Below are positions 1 through 9,089 of a DNA stretch of 64,000 nt, piece after piece; the stretch's first letter is position 1, and each line of letters opens with the position of its first letter. The DNA lies in NCBI GenBank assembly GCA_963821495.1, contig CAWGEA010000003.1, positions 1,736,001 to 1,800,000 on the forward strand. Direction: 5' to 3'. A program made the translations under genes and the position numbers. The stretch is from AC-32 sp963821495. GTDB lineage: Bacteria > Actinomycetota > Thermoleophilia > Gaiellales > Gaiellaceae. The notes beneath the pieces are model-generated. The model was not told where the DNA came from. It saw only the letters and a program-made list of their open reading frames with translations, and ran no database searches.

Positions 1-53
1 AACACGAAGGCGAAGCAGGCGAGTGCGATGGCGAGCGCCGCGAGGTCGTACAT
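1..53 (-). CDS. N-terminus of a small membrane protein, possibly the first gene of a kdp operon (partial)
   Basis: An ATG at 53 on the minus strand is preceded by a good ribosome binding site (GGAGGGAAG about 5 bases upstream) and opens a hydrophobic reading frame, MYDLAALAIALACFAFV, that runs off the left edge. Only 17 codons are visible. It lies downstream of, and on the same strand as, a KdpD/KdpE-like pair. In many actinomycetes a very short membrane protein precedes kdpFABC, so this could be that leader gene; the rest of the operon would lie outside the window. The identity is inference from position and hydrophobicity. The reading frame and ribosome binding site are seen directly. Confidence 0.45.
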   Translation of the reverse strand, partial: MYDLAALAIALACFAFV

Positions 54-240
54 CAGAGCTTCCCTCCGACGAGCGCCGAGCCCGGCGTGTTGGACGGTGG
101 AGTGGACTCGTTGCGGCGCGTGGGCGTCGGCACGTCGAGGGCGGAGAGGCCGCGCTCGAGCGTCGCCGCCTCCAGTGCGCGTCCGCCGTGATCGCCGCTC
201 GAGCACCCAGGCCCATGAACCCAACCTACGACCGTCGGCC

Positions 241-288
241 TGAAGCCCGTGTGAAGGTTGCGGCTCGCAGCGTGAAGAAATCCTGAAG
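241..288 (-). promoter_or_regulatory. Two tandem pairs of 11-bp direct repeats, candidate KdpE-type operator
   Basis: The pentamer TGAAG (CTTCA on the minus strand) starts at 241, 252, 273 and 284. It therefore forms two pairs with an exact 11-bp period, 32 bp apart. Eleven-bp direct repeats are the usual binding geometry of OmpR/PhoB-family winged-helix regulators. The repeats lie just after the end of the KdpE-like gene and about 190 bp upstream of the partial gene at 53, so they could control that gene. The remaining bases between 54 and 240 show no other clear feature. Confidence 0.45.
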
Positions 289-293
289 GCGGG

Positions 294-988
294 CTAGCCG
301 CGCGAAGCCGGATCGACGAGCCGGTAACCGGCGCCGGGCTCGGTCAGCAGGTAGCGCGGCCGTGCCGGGTCGGGCTCGATCTTCCGCCGCAGCTGCGAGA
401 CGTGGACGTGCAGCAGGTTGGACTCGCTGCCGTAGCCCGGGCCCCAGACTTCCTGCAGGATCGTGCGGTGGGTGAGCAGCTTGCCCTCGTTGCGCGCGAG
501 GACCGTAGCGAGCTCGAACTGGTGCGGCGTCAGGTGCACCGGCTTGCCCGCCGGCGCGGAGCTCGCGCTTCTCGAGGTCGAGCTCGAGCTCCCCGATCGT
601 GAGCACCGGCTCGCCCGAGGGGTCGGCCCGCCGCAGCACCGCGCGCAGGCGCGCGATCAGCTCGTCGATCCCGACCGGCTTGGTGACGTAGTCGTCCGCG
701 CCTGCGTCGAGCGCGGCGACCTTCTCGCGCTCGTCGCCGACCGCCGAGAGGACGATCACCGGCGCCGAGCTCCACGTGCGCAGCTCGCGCACGACCTCGG
801 TGCCCGTGCCGTCGGGGAGCACGAGGTCGAGGATCACGGCCTCCGGCGGTCGCATCGCCGCGGCGGCCAGCGCGCGCTCGGCGGTCTCGGCCGTCTCGAC
901 CTCGTAGCCCGCGCCGCGCAGGCTCGTCTGCAGCGCGCGCAGGATCTGCCGCTCGTCGTCGACCACGAGGATGCGCGGCGCCGCTCAC
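294..988 (-). pseudogene. kdpE: KdpE-like OmpR-family response regulator, broken by two frameshifts
   Basis: Two-domain response regulator: receiver (VVDDERQILRALQ, phosphoacceptor in VILDLVLPD, switch lysine in YVTKPVG) followed by a winged-helix DNA-binding domain (HLTPHQFEL, then VHVSQLRRKI and GAGYRLVDP). The reading frame is interrupted twice. Near 977 one extra C separates the GTG start at 988 from the first beta strand. Near 553 an extra G in a GGG run shifts the frame just before the DNA-binding domain. Removing one base at each place restores a full-length protein of about 230 residues. The GTG start overlaps the TGA stop of the kinase gene upstream, so the two are translationally coupled. 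The second regulator at 3521 is a close paralogue. Whether the shifts are real or sequence errors cannot be told from one sequence. Confidence 0.75.
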
Positions 989-2337
989 GCGTCCTCCGCG
1001 GTCGTGCACGCCGGGAGGGCGAGCACGAACGTCGCGCCCTGCCCGGGCCGCGACTCCGCCCAGACGCGTGCGTCGTTCGCCTCCGCGAAGCCGCGCGCGA
1101 TCGCGAGCCCGAGCCCCGCGCCGCGGCCGGCGCCGTCGGTTCCGCGTTGGAAGGGCTCGAAGATGCGCTCCCGATCCTCGGGGCGGACACCCGGGCCCGT
1201 GGTCGACGACCCGCACGAGCACCCGGCTCGGCGTGCCGCGTCGACCTGCACTCGCACCGGCTCGTGCTGCGGGCGAGTACTTGAGCGCGTTCTCGAACAG
1301 GTTGACGAGCACGCGCTCGATCTGCTGCGCGTCGACCCGCACCGCGCGCGCGGCTCCTCGGCAGCTCGACGCTCGATCCGGCGTCCGGCCTCGCCGAGTC
1401 TCGTCGAGCGCCTGGGCGATCGAGGTCGTCGACCGGCCAGACGTCGGGCTCGGGCTGCGCGGCGCCCGCCTCGAGCGCGAGACAGGTCGAGCAGGTTGCC
1501 GATCAGGCGGTCGAGGCGGCCGGCCTCGTGCGAGGATCGTCGCGACGAGCTCCCGCTCGTCGTCGCGAGTCGAGCTCGAGGTCCTCCTGCGCGAGCGCGC
1601 TGGCCGAGGTGAGGATCGCCATCAGCGGGCTGCGCAGGTCGTGGCTGACCGCGCGGAGGATCGCGGTCTTGACCGCGTCGCTGCGCCGCAGCGACTCCGC
1701 CTCGAAGGCTTCCGCCGCGAGCCGCTGCCTGTCGATCGCGACGCCGAGCAGCGATGCGAGCGCGGGCAGCAGGCGCCTGCGAGCGGCGGCGCCTCCGGGC
1801 CTGCGGGTTCACGAGCCGGATCGTCCCGACGCGTCGTCCGTCTGCCAGGAGCGGATGCCGGTCCGGAGCCAGCGTCGCGTCCGGCCCGAGCTCGATCGTC
1901 GCGCGTTCGACCTGCAGCGCGTCCGCGGCCTCCGCGGCGATACGCTCGAGCTCGCCGGTGACGTCGCCGCGCTCCAGCAGCGAGCGCGCGATCTCCGCGA
2001 GGAGCGCCGCCTCGGTCGCCCGACGGCGCGAGCGTGCCGCGAGCTCGCTGACCACCACCGAGGTGACGACGAACACGCCGAGCGCGAACCAGTTGCGGGA
2101 GTCCTGCAGCGTGAACGTGTGCGTCGGCGGCAGGAAGTAGAAGTTGAAGGCGAGCATGCTCGCGACGGAGACGGCGATCGCCAGCGCGAGGCCCCAGAAG
2201 ACCGCGACGGGCAGCACGGCGAAGAGGTAGAGCACGGCCAGGCTCAGGACCGGCACGTGCGGCTCGAGCAGGGCGATGACGGCTGTGAGCGCCGCGACGA
2301 GCCCGGCGCCTGCGAGAGCGCCGAGCAGCCACCACAT
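985..2337 (-). pseudogene. KdpD-like sensor histidine kinase with GAF-like region, broken by several frameshifts
   Basis: The N-terminal part is intact: four closely spaced membrane segments of the DUF4118 type (VLSLAVLYLFAVLPVAVFWG, SMLAFNFYFLPPTHTFTL) followed by a GAF-like stretch (residues about 115-180). The kinase core is then scattered over all three frames. The H-box reads AVSHDLRSPLMAI in one frame, AGRLDRLIGNLLDL in another, VDAQQIERVLVNLFENAL in a third, and the ATP lid GAGLGLAIARGFAEAN in the first again. At least five single-base shifts are needed. It lacks the large N-terminal KdpD sensor domain and universal-stress domain of E. coli KdpD. I chose the ATG at 2337 because a GAGGCGGG sequence precedes it; the frame stays open to 2442. 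It is divergent from a second copy at 2472. Confidence 0.7.
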
Positions 2338-2471
2338 CGTCCCGCCTCTGAGGTCGCCTCCGGCGCGCTCGAGCGGGTGCCGGAGCGTGATCACGCGCCC
2401 ATGATCGCAATTGCGCAACGCCACATGGGTATCTGCTGGCATGGCGGCCGAGGGGGTGGTACACCTGGGCC

Positions 2472-3524
2472 GTGAAGGCCGACCCGCTCCTTCCTCGCGC
2501 CGCCGTGAGCGTCGCCGCGGTTGCGCTCGTGACCGGAGTCATCTTCGGCCTGAAGGAGGTCGCGCCGGTGCTCAGCCTCGGCGTGCTCTACGTGTTCGCC
2601 GTGCTGCCGGTCGCTGTGTCGTACGGGCTCGGGTACGCCATCGCGGTCTCCGTCGGGAGCATGCTCGCCTTCAACTTCTTCTTCCTGCCGCCGCTGCACA
2701 CCCTTGCCCTGACGGACTCGGAGAACTGGGTGGCGCTCGCCGTCTATCTCGTGACCGCCGTCGTCGTGAGCGAGCTCGCGGCGACCGCGCGGCGGCGGTC
2801 CCGCGCTGCCGTCGAGGCCGAGGCGCTGCGGCGGAGCGACGCCGCCAAGACGGCCGTCCTGCACGCGGTCAGCCACGACCTGCGCTCGCCGTTGACCGCG
2901 ATCCGGGCCGCGACCGACGGCCTGCAGAGCGGCTCCCTGCATCTCGACGAGGTCGACCGCGCTGAGCTGCTCGAGACCATCAGGCTCGAGACGGCACGGC
3001 TCGAGCGGCTCGTGGCGAACCTGCTCGACCTCTCCCGGCTCGAGGCGGGAGCCGCGCGGCCGCAGCTCGAGCTGTGGCCGGTCGACGAGCTCGTCTCGCG
3101 GGCGTTGGAGGCGCTCGGAGCCGACGCGGCGCGGATCTCGGTCGCGAACGCAGGGGAGACCCCACCGGTGCGACGTGGACGCGGCACAGCTCGAGCGCCT
3201 GCTCGTCAACGTGCTCGAGAACGCGCTCAGGCTGTCCTCGCCGGCCAGACGCGGTCGAGGTGTCGGTTCGGCGCGCTCGCCGACGAGGTCGAGATCCGTA
3301 TCAGCGACCGCGGGCCTGGCTTGGAACGCGAGGATCTCGACCGAATCTTCGAGCCCTTCGAGCGTGGGAGCGGCGGCCGTGGGACGGGCCTCGGCCTCGC
3401 GATCGCCCGCGGGTTCGCGGATGCGAACGGGTGCCGCCTCTGGGCGGAGCCGAGGCCCGGATCGGGTGCCACCTTCGTCCTGGCGATCCCGGCCGCGCGC
3501 GTTCCCGCCGAGGTGGCTCGTTGA
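2472..3524 (+). pseudogene. KdpD-like sensor histidine kinase, second copy, frameshifted in the ATPase domain
   Basis: Starts at GTG 2472. It has four DUF4118 membrane segments (residues about 8-105, including SMLAFNFFFLPPLHTLAL), then directly a dimerisation domain with phosphoacceptor histidine in AVSHDLRSPLTAI, and an ATPase domain. The N-box VDAAQLERLLVNVLENAL is in a different frame (from about 3175), DAVEVSVRR in a third, and the G-boxes DRGPGLERED and GRGTGLGLAIARGFAD are back in the first frame. The overall frame stays open because the shifts compensate, so an automatic call would look intact while about 40 residues of the ATP-binding site are scrambled. Unlike the divergent copy it lacks a GAF region. 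Its stop overlaps the regulator start as TTGA. Confidence 0.7.
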
Positions 3525-4217
3525 GCCGTGCGCGGGTGCTCGTCGTCGACGACGAGCCCCAGATCCTGCGCGCGCTGCAGACGAACCTGAGGGGGGCCGG
3601 GTACGAGGTCGAGACAGCGGCCACAGCGGAGGCGGCCCTCGCGGCGGCGGCAGCCAATCCGCCCGATGCGGTCATCCTCGACCTCGTGCTCCCGGACGGT
3701 CGTGGCACCGACGTCTGCCGCGAGCTGCGCACCTGGAGCGCGGCGCCTGTGCTCCTGCTCTCGGTCGTCGGGCGACGAGCACGAGAAAGTGGCCGCGCTC
3801 GACGCGGGCGCCGACGACTACGTCGAGAAGCCGTTCGGAATCGACGAGCTCCTCGCTCGTCTGCGCGCTGCCCTGCGCCGTGCCGGCCCGTCGGGGGAAC
3901 CGCTGCTCGAGATCGGCGAGCTCGTCGTCGACCTCGAGAACCGGAGCGTCGCGGTGGCCGGACGAGATGTGCAGCTGACGCCGCACGAGTTCGAGCTGTT
4001 GCGCGTGCTCGCCCAGAACGAGGGGAAGCTCCTCACGCATCCCACGCTCCTGCGAGAGGTCTGGGGCCCGGGCTACGGCGAGGAGTCGCATTACCTGCAC
4101 GTCTACGTCTCGCAGCTACGCCGGAAGATCGAGCGGGACCCGGCGCGGCCGCGGTACGTCCTGACCGCGCCGGGGGTCGGCTATCGGCTGGTCAACCCGC
4201 TCGCGGCGCGTTCTTGA
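3521..4217 (+). pseudogene. kdpE: KdpE-like response regulator, second copy, one frameshift
   Basis: Starts at TTG 3521, overlapping the kinase stop (TTGA). The receiver reads RARVLVVDDEPQILRALQ with the phosphoacceptor in VILDLVLPDG. At about 3770 an extra G in a GGG run shifts the frame; removing it gives VVGDEHEKVAALDAGADDYV and continues through the switch lysine (VEKPFG) and a complete winged-helix domain ending in GVGYRLVNP. It is highly similar to the regulator at 294-988, so the two divergent kinase-regulator pairs are paralogues arranged head to head. The likely role is control of potassium uptake genes, inferred from the KdpDE resemblance and from the permease downstream. Confidence 0.75.
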
Positions 4218-4231
4218 GCCGTTCTTGAGCA
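4210..4231 (+). promoter_or_regulatory. Perfect tandem 11-bp direct repeat, candidate regulator box upstream of the UspA-like gene
   Basis: GTTCTTGAGC occurs twice with an exact 11-bp step (4210-4220 and 4221-4231), overlapping the end of the regulator gene. A weaker pair follows at about 4242 and 4253 (CTTTAGA and TCTTAAGA). The half-site TTCW is shared with the minus-strand boxes at 241-288. The repeats lie 54-75 bp before the GTG start at 4285, a suitable place for an activator of the OmpR family. Function is inferred from geometry. Confidence 0.45.
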
Positions 4232-4284
4232 TCGGGCGCTCTGCCTTTAGACGGTCTTAAGATCGGCGGGGCTAGCGTGGATTC

Positions 4285-4758
4285 GTGGCCACACGCACTG
4301 CCCCCGCCACGCGCCGCCGTGCGCTCGCGTACCGGCGAATCGTCGTCCCGCTCATCGCGGACGTGGAGTCCGAGACCGCGATGGCACTCGCCGCTGAGCT
4401 TGCGGACGACCGCGGGGCGACGATCACCGCGGTCGTCGCGATCGAGGTGCCGGCGGAGCTGCCGCTCGACGCTCACATGCTCGAGGAAGAGGCGGCCGCC
4501 AAGCGCATCCTCGAGGACGCTCGTGCCATCGCCTACGCGCGCGGCGTCGACGTGCGGACGCGAACGGTGCGAGCCAGGCACGCAGGCGAGGCGGTCGTCG
4601 CCGCCGCCCAGGCTGCTCAGGCCGACATGGTCGTGCTGCGCGCGCCGCGAAAGCAGAGTCGCGGGCGCCGCGGGAGGATCTTCGGCAAGACGGTCGACTT
4701 CGTGCTCAAGCATGCCCCGTGCAGGGTTATGGTCGCCGCGCCACCTCCTTCCGCTTGA
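4285..4758 (+). CDS. UspA-family universal stress protein
   Basis: A 157-residue single-domain universal stress protein. It begins with the typical beta strand (YRRIVVPLIADVESETAMALAAEL), has the central AITAVVAIEVP-like strand and ends with a nucleotide-domain tail (FVLKHAPCRVMVAAPP). The usual ATP-binding signature GX2GX9GS is poorly conserved: the region reads LRAPRKQSRGRRGRIFGKTV, so ATP binding is uncertain. It is the only intact longer gene in the first 7 kb. The GTG start at 4285 lies 54 bases after the 11-bp repeat boxes. Its stop overlaps the TTG start of the permease gene downstream, which suggests co-translation and a role in regulating transport, as seen for Usp domains attached to potassium and amino acid transporters. 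Confidence 0.85.
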   Translation: MATRTAPATRRRALAYRRIVVPLIADVESETAMALAAELADDRGATITAVVAIEVPAELPLDAHMLEEEAAAKRILEDARAIAYARGVDVRTRTVRARHAGEAVVAAAQAAQADMVVLRAPRKQSRGRRGRIFGKTVDFVLKHAPCRVMVAAPPPSA

Positions 4759-7120
4759 AGAGCGACCAGCTGCGCGAACGCGAAGCCGACACCACGAGCC
4801 TCGATCTCGACGAGCCGCCACCACCGGCCACCGGCCTGACCGCCTCGACGCTCGCGCTGCTCGGCGGCGCGAAGCGGCGGCTCATCGGGCCCCCGCGCGC
4901 GACACGCGAGCTCGAGGAGACGCTGCTCCCCAAGTGGCTCGCGCTGCCGACTCTTCTCGTCGGACCCGATCTCCTCGGTTGCGTACGCGACGGAGGCTGC
5001 ACTCGCGGTGCTGGTCGCGACATCGCTCTCTTCGAGACACCTCGTGCTGCCAATCTCGGGCGCGATCGCGGCGCTGCTGCTGATCGTCGCGATCTCCTAC
5101 AGCCAGGGAATCAAGGCGTACGAGTCCAGCGGCGGTTCGTACGTGTTCGCGCGCGAGAACCTCGGCGTGTTCCCCGCGCTGGTTGCGGGCGCAGCGCTCC
5201 TGACCGACTACATCCTCACGGTCGCAGTCTCCGTCGCAGCCGGCGTCTTCGCCCTGACCTCCGCCGTTCCCTCGCTGGCGTCGCATCGGTTGGCGCTCTC
5301 GCTGGGCTGCGTTCTCGTGCTCACGCTGGGCAATCTCCGCGGGGTACGCGAGTCGGGGCTGACGTTCGCCCTTCCCACCTACGGGTTCCTGGTGGTCATG
5401 TACCTGACCCTCGCGATCGGGATCGGCAAGTGCACCGTCGGGACGTGCCCGACAGCGGCGGTTCCGGACGCGCTGCCGGCCGGCACGGGAGCGCTCGGGC
5501 TGTTTGTCCTGCTCAAGGCGTTTGCGTCGGGCTCCGCGGCACTCACGGGAGTGGAGTCGATCTCGAACGGCGTCAACGCCTTCCGCCGTCCCCAGTCGAG
5601 GAACGCCGTCCAGACGTTGCTGCTGATGGCGGCCACGGCCGTGACGCTGTTCCTCGGAGTCTCGTACCTGGCGGAGAAGATGGACGCCCGTCCCAGCGGG
5701 AGCGCCTCGGTCCTCTCGCAGATCGCGCGCGCGACCTTCCCCGCGGGTTCGACCGGCTCGACGGTCTACTACCTCGTGCAGGCGTTTACTCTCCTCATCC
5801 TCGTCCTCGCGGCGAACACCTCCTACCAGGGGTTCCCGCGACTGGCGGCGCTGCTCGCCCGTGACAGCTTCCTGCCGCGCCAGTTCGTGAACCTCGGCGA
5901 CCGGCTCGCGTACTCCAACGGCATTCTGGTGCTCGCCGGCGCTTCCACGGGCCTGCTGCTGGCGTTCCGCGCGAACGTCAATTCGCTCATCCACCTGTAC
6001 GTCATCGGCGTCTTCACCGCGTTCACGCTCGCGCAGGCAGGGATGGTGCGCTACTGGCTCCGGACGCACCGGCCGGGCTGGCAATGGAGCGCGACTCCTC
6101 AACGGCTTCGGCGCGGCGACGACGTTCGTCGTTGACGGTGATCGTGATCGCGACGAAGTTCCTGGCCGGCGCGTGGATGGTGATCATCGCGATCCCGGTG
6201 ATGATCGTCGTCGTTCTATGCCGTCCGGCGGCACTACCGCGCCGTCGCCAGGCGGCTGCGCGCCAAGGCGCACGCGGTGCTCGCCCGTCGCGAGATCGAC
6301 AATCTCGTGCGTTCTCTACGTCGAGCGGCTGGACGCGGCGACGCGCGAGGCGCTCTGGTACGCGGGGTCGATCTCCGACGGCTCGTTCCGCGCCGTCCAC
6401 GTGCCGTTCCCCGGCAGCGACTCGGGAATCGGGCCCCGGTTCTTCCGCTGGACCGACGGCAATCCTCGCCTGGAGATCTTGGCCAAGGAAGAGGAGCCGC
6501 TGGACGCGATGATGGAGTACATCTGGGGGCTCCCGCACGGCGACGGCAGCTTCGTCACGATCGTGATCCCGGAGCTCTTCCGCTCGCCGTCGCTGTGTCG
6601 AGGCGGTCATGCGGCGCTCGACTTTCCGCCTCAAGCTCGGCCTCCTGCGCGAGCCGGGCGTGGCCGTCGCCGACGTCCCCCGGCTGGCCGGCCAACCGGG
6701 CGAGGGCTGGAACGAGCGCCGCGCGCGCGACCTGCGTGGTACCGGTCGCCGACGTGCACGCCGCCTCGCTGCGCGCAGTCATGTACGCGCGGTCACTCGG
6801 CTTCAAGGAGACGAAAGCCGTGTCGTTCGCCTTCGACGACTCCGAGGCGCAGCAGATCGAGAGCGACTGGCGCCGGTTCCCGATTGGCGTTCCCGCTGGA
6901 GGTCGTCGAGGCTCCGTTCCGCGACGTCGGCAGGCCGCTCCTCACGTATCTGCGACGCATCACGGCCGATCCCGATGCCGTCGCGGTCGTCGTGATGCCG
7001 GAGCTCGTCGTCCGCGGGACCGACCGGCTGCTGCACAACCAGCGCGCGCTCTACCTGAAGCGGCTGCTTCTCTTCGAGCCGCGCGTGATCCTGACTTCGG
7101 TGCCGTTCCAGCTCACGTAG
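4755..7120 (+). pseudogene. APC-superfamily permease with long cytoplasmic C-terminal domain (KimA/YdaO-like), multiply frameshifted
   Basis: Starts at TTG 4755, overlapping the UspA stop. The middle part (about 4985-6090) is intact and shows APC helices with the signature SGGSYVFARENLG, LTDYILTVAVSVAAG and later LAANTSYQGFPRLAALLARD. A long soluble C-terminal domain follows, ending in LHNQRALYLKRLLLF and VILTSVPFQL. This architecture matches KimA/YdaO potassium permeases and related APC proteins. At least eight single-base frameshifts are needed to read it, near 4977, 6098, 6131, 6212, 6308, 6595, 6735 and 6895. No in-frame stop codon has arisen between them. Together with the KdpDE-like systems it suggests a potassium uptake locus (inference). 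The 3' end overlaps the convergent gene at 7113 by 8 bp. Confidence 0.65.
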
Positions 7121-8075
7121 GTATCCGGAGGACGATCTTGCCGAACTGCTCGGCGGCCTCCAGGCGCTCGTGCGCCGCGCGCGCCTCGGCGAGCGGGTAG
7201 ACGGAGTCGACGACGGGCTTGGCGCGGCCGCTCCGGACGAGGTCGTACGCGGCCTCGAAGTCCACGCGCGTGCCCATCGTCGAGCCGTAGATCGTCAGCT
7301 GCTTCCACCAGATCCGGTGGAGGGCCGCCGGCGGGTTCGGCCCGCTGGTCGCGCCGCAGACGACGATGCGGCCGCCCGCTCGCGCGGCCTGGAGCGAGCT
7401 CTGCCAGGTCGCCTCGCCGACATGCTCGAGCACGACGTCGACGCCCTTGCCGTCCGTCGCCTCCGCGACCGCCGCCCGCACGTCGCCGCTTGCGTGGTTC
7501 ACCGTCGCGTCCGCGCCGAGCGCCCGCGCGCGCTCGAGCTTCGCGTCGCTCGACGAGGTGACGAGCGCCCGCGCGCCGAGCGCCTTGGCGATAGCCAGGC
7601 CGGCCGTCGCGACGCCGCTGCCGATCCCCCAGAGCAGCACCCACTCGCCCTCGCGCAGCTGCGCCTTGGTCACGAGCAGCCGGTAGGCGGTCTCGAACAC
7701 GAGCGGGAACGCCGCCGCCTGCTCGAAGGCGATCTCGTCGGGCAGCGGATACACGTTCGACTCCGGCACCGCGACGAGCTCCGCGTGCGTCCCGTCCATG
7801 TGCTCGCCCACGACGGTGATCTGCTCGCCGTGCTCGATCCCGGGGTTGATCACGACCCGCTCGCCCGTGTCCTCGCGGGTGCCGGCGCCGTCGGCCCCGA
7901 GGATCCGCGGTTTGGGCACCGAAGGAAGGCCCTTGCGGATCCAGAGGTCGAGATGGTTGAGAGAGGCGGCGCGCAGACGGACGAGCACCTCGCCCGGCCC
8001 GGGCTCGGGGTCGGGGGCGTCCTCGTAGCGCAGCACCTCCGGGCCGCCGTCCTCGTGGATCCGAATTGCCTTCAT
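7113..8075 (-). CDS. Medium-chain dehydrogenase/reductase (quinone oxidoreductase-like)
   Basis: A 320-residue MDR-superfamily enzyme. The N-terminal GroES-like domain begins MKAIRIHEDGGPEVLRYEDA. The cofactor domain has a nucleotide-binding motif around LLWGIGSGVATAGLAIAKAL and the family strand GKGVDVVLEHVGEATW; it would use NAD(P)H. The cysteine-rich loop that binds structural zinc in alcohol dehydrogenases is missing: the chain goes from VINPGIEHGEQITVVGEHM directly to the next strand. The catalytic-zinc cysteine position reads LNHLDLW. It is therefore closer to zinc-free quinone reductases, although its length and GEHMDGTHAEL segment recall zinc-type relatives. ATG 8075 is 18 bases from the divergent queG start, so both promoters must overlap the opposite gene or share this gap. 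The substrate is unknown. Confidence 0.85.
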   Translation of the reverse strand: MKAIRIHEDGGPEVLRYEDAPDPEPGPGEVLVRLRAASLNHLDLWIRKGLPSVPKPRILGADGAGTREDTGERVVINPGIEHGEQITVVGEHMDGTHAELVAVPESNVYPLPDEIAFEQAAAFPLVFETAYRLLVTKAQLREGEWVLLWGIGSGVATAGLAIAKALGARALVTSSSDAKLERARALGADATVNHASGDVRAAVAEATDGKGVDVVLEHVGEATWQSSLQAARAGGRIVVCGATSGPNPPAALHRIWWKQLTIYGSTMGTRVDFEAAYDLVRSGRAKPVVDSVYPLAEARAAHERLEAAEQFGKIVLRIPT

Positions 8076-8093
8076 GCGGGCACAATCTCCCAC

Positions 8094-9089
8094 ATGCAGG
8101 CGGGAGAGCTTGCGCTGCTGGGCGAGGAGGTCGGGCTCGACGTGGTCGGGGCGGCCCCGGCCGCGCCCTACGAGGAGACCGAGCGACACATCCGCGAGCG
8201 CCGGGCGCGCGGCCTCTTCGCCGACATGCGCTTCACGATGGCGCAGCCGGAGGTCTCGTGCCACCCGGAGACGCTGCTCGACGGTGCCCGTACCGTGGTC
8301 TCGGCCGCGCTCTGCTACTGGTGCGACGCCGCGGATCCGCCGGCGGGGCACGCGCGCCTGCCGCGCTACACGTGGTGGGACGCGTACGCGGTGCTGAGCG
8401 AGCGGCTCGACGAGCTCGGGCGGCGGCTCGGGGGCGAGTACCGCGTGCTCGTCGACGCGAACCAGCACGTCGACCGCGAGGCTGCCGCCCGCTCGGGCGT
8501 CGGCTTCTACGGCAAGAACACGATGCTGATCACGCGCCGCTTCGGCTCGTGGGTCGTGCTCGGAACCCTGGTCACGACGGCGGAGCTCGAGCCGACACCG
8601 CCGCTCGATGCCGACTGCGGCTCCTGCACGCTCTGCATCGACGCCTGCCCGACGAACGCGCTCGACGAGCCGGGCGTGCTCGACGCGACGCGCTGCCTGT
8701 CGTACTGGACGCAGTCCTCCTCGCCGTTCCCGGAGGAGTACCGCGAGGAGCTCGGCGACCGCGTCTACGGCTGCGACATCTGCCAGGACGTCTGTCCCTG
8801 GAACCGCGGCGTCGAGAAGCGGCGCGCCGGCAAGGCGCCGCCCGCAGGCGCAGAGCCGCACGTCTCGCTCGTGGACTGGCTCGAGCAGGGCGACGAGAAG
8901 CTTGTGGCGCGCTACGAGCGTCTCTTCGTCCCGCGCAACGACCCGCGCTACCTGCGCCGGAACGCGCTCGTCGCGCTCGGGAACGCGGGCGGCGATCCCG
9001 CGCTTGCCGTGCCATACGTGGAGAGCGACGACCCGTTCCTGCGCGAGCACGCCGACTGGGCCCTCGATCGGCTCGGAGCGCGCGGGTGA
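8094..9089 (+). CDS. queG: Epoxyqueuosine reductase
   Basis: A 331-residue cobalamin-dependent iron-sulfur enzyme that reduces epoxyqueuosine to queuosine in tRNA, the last step of queuosine synthesis. The N-terminal domain has ADMRFTMAQPE and GFYGKNTMLITRRFGSW, typical of QueG. Two ferredoxin-like 4Fe-4S motifs follow: CGSCTLCIDACP (from residue 175) and CDICQDVCPWN (about residue 227). A C-terminal HEAT-like segment (DDPFLREHADWALDRL) matches the family. ATG at 8094 gives the usual length. The stop overlaps the GTG of the next gene (GTGA). The other queuosine genes in this window, queA and tgt, lie 20 kb away. Confidence 0.95.
   Translation: MQAGELALLGEEVGLDVVGAAPAAPYEETERHIRERRARGLFADMRFTMAQPEVSCHPETLLDGARTVVSAALCYWCDAADPPAGHARLPRYTWWDAYAVLSERLDELGRRLGGEYRVLVDANQHVDREAAARSGVGFYGKNTMLITRRFGSWVVLGTLVTTAELEPTPPLDADCGSCTLCIDACPTNALDEPGVLDATRCLSYWTQSSSPFPEEYREELGDRVYGCDICQDVCPWNRGVEKRRAGKAPPAGAEPHVSLVDWLEQGDEKLVARYERLFVPRNDPRYLRRNALVALGNAGGDPALAVPYVESDDPFLREHADWALDRLGARG

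Noticed and set aside
23..286. Plus-strand open frames at the left edge (87 and 71 aa)
   Set aside because: Arg-rich composition without domain, no ribosome binding site, and they overlap the regulator 3' region and repeat boxes; typical GC-rich shadow frames.
2338..2471. Shared operator for the divergent kinase genes
   Set aside because: No direct repeat with 11-bp period like those at 241 and 4210 is present in this gap.
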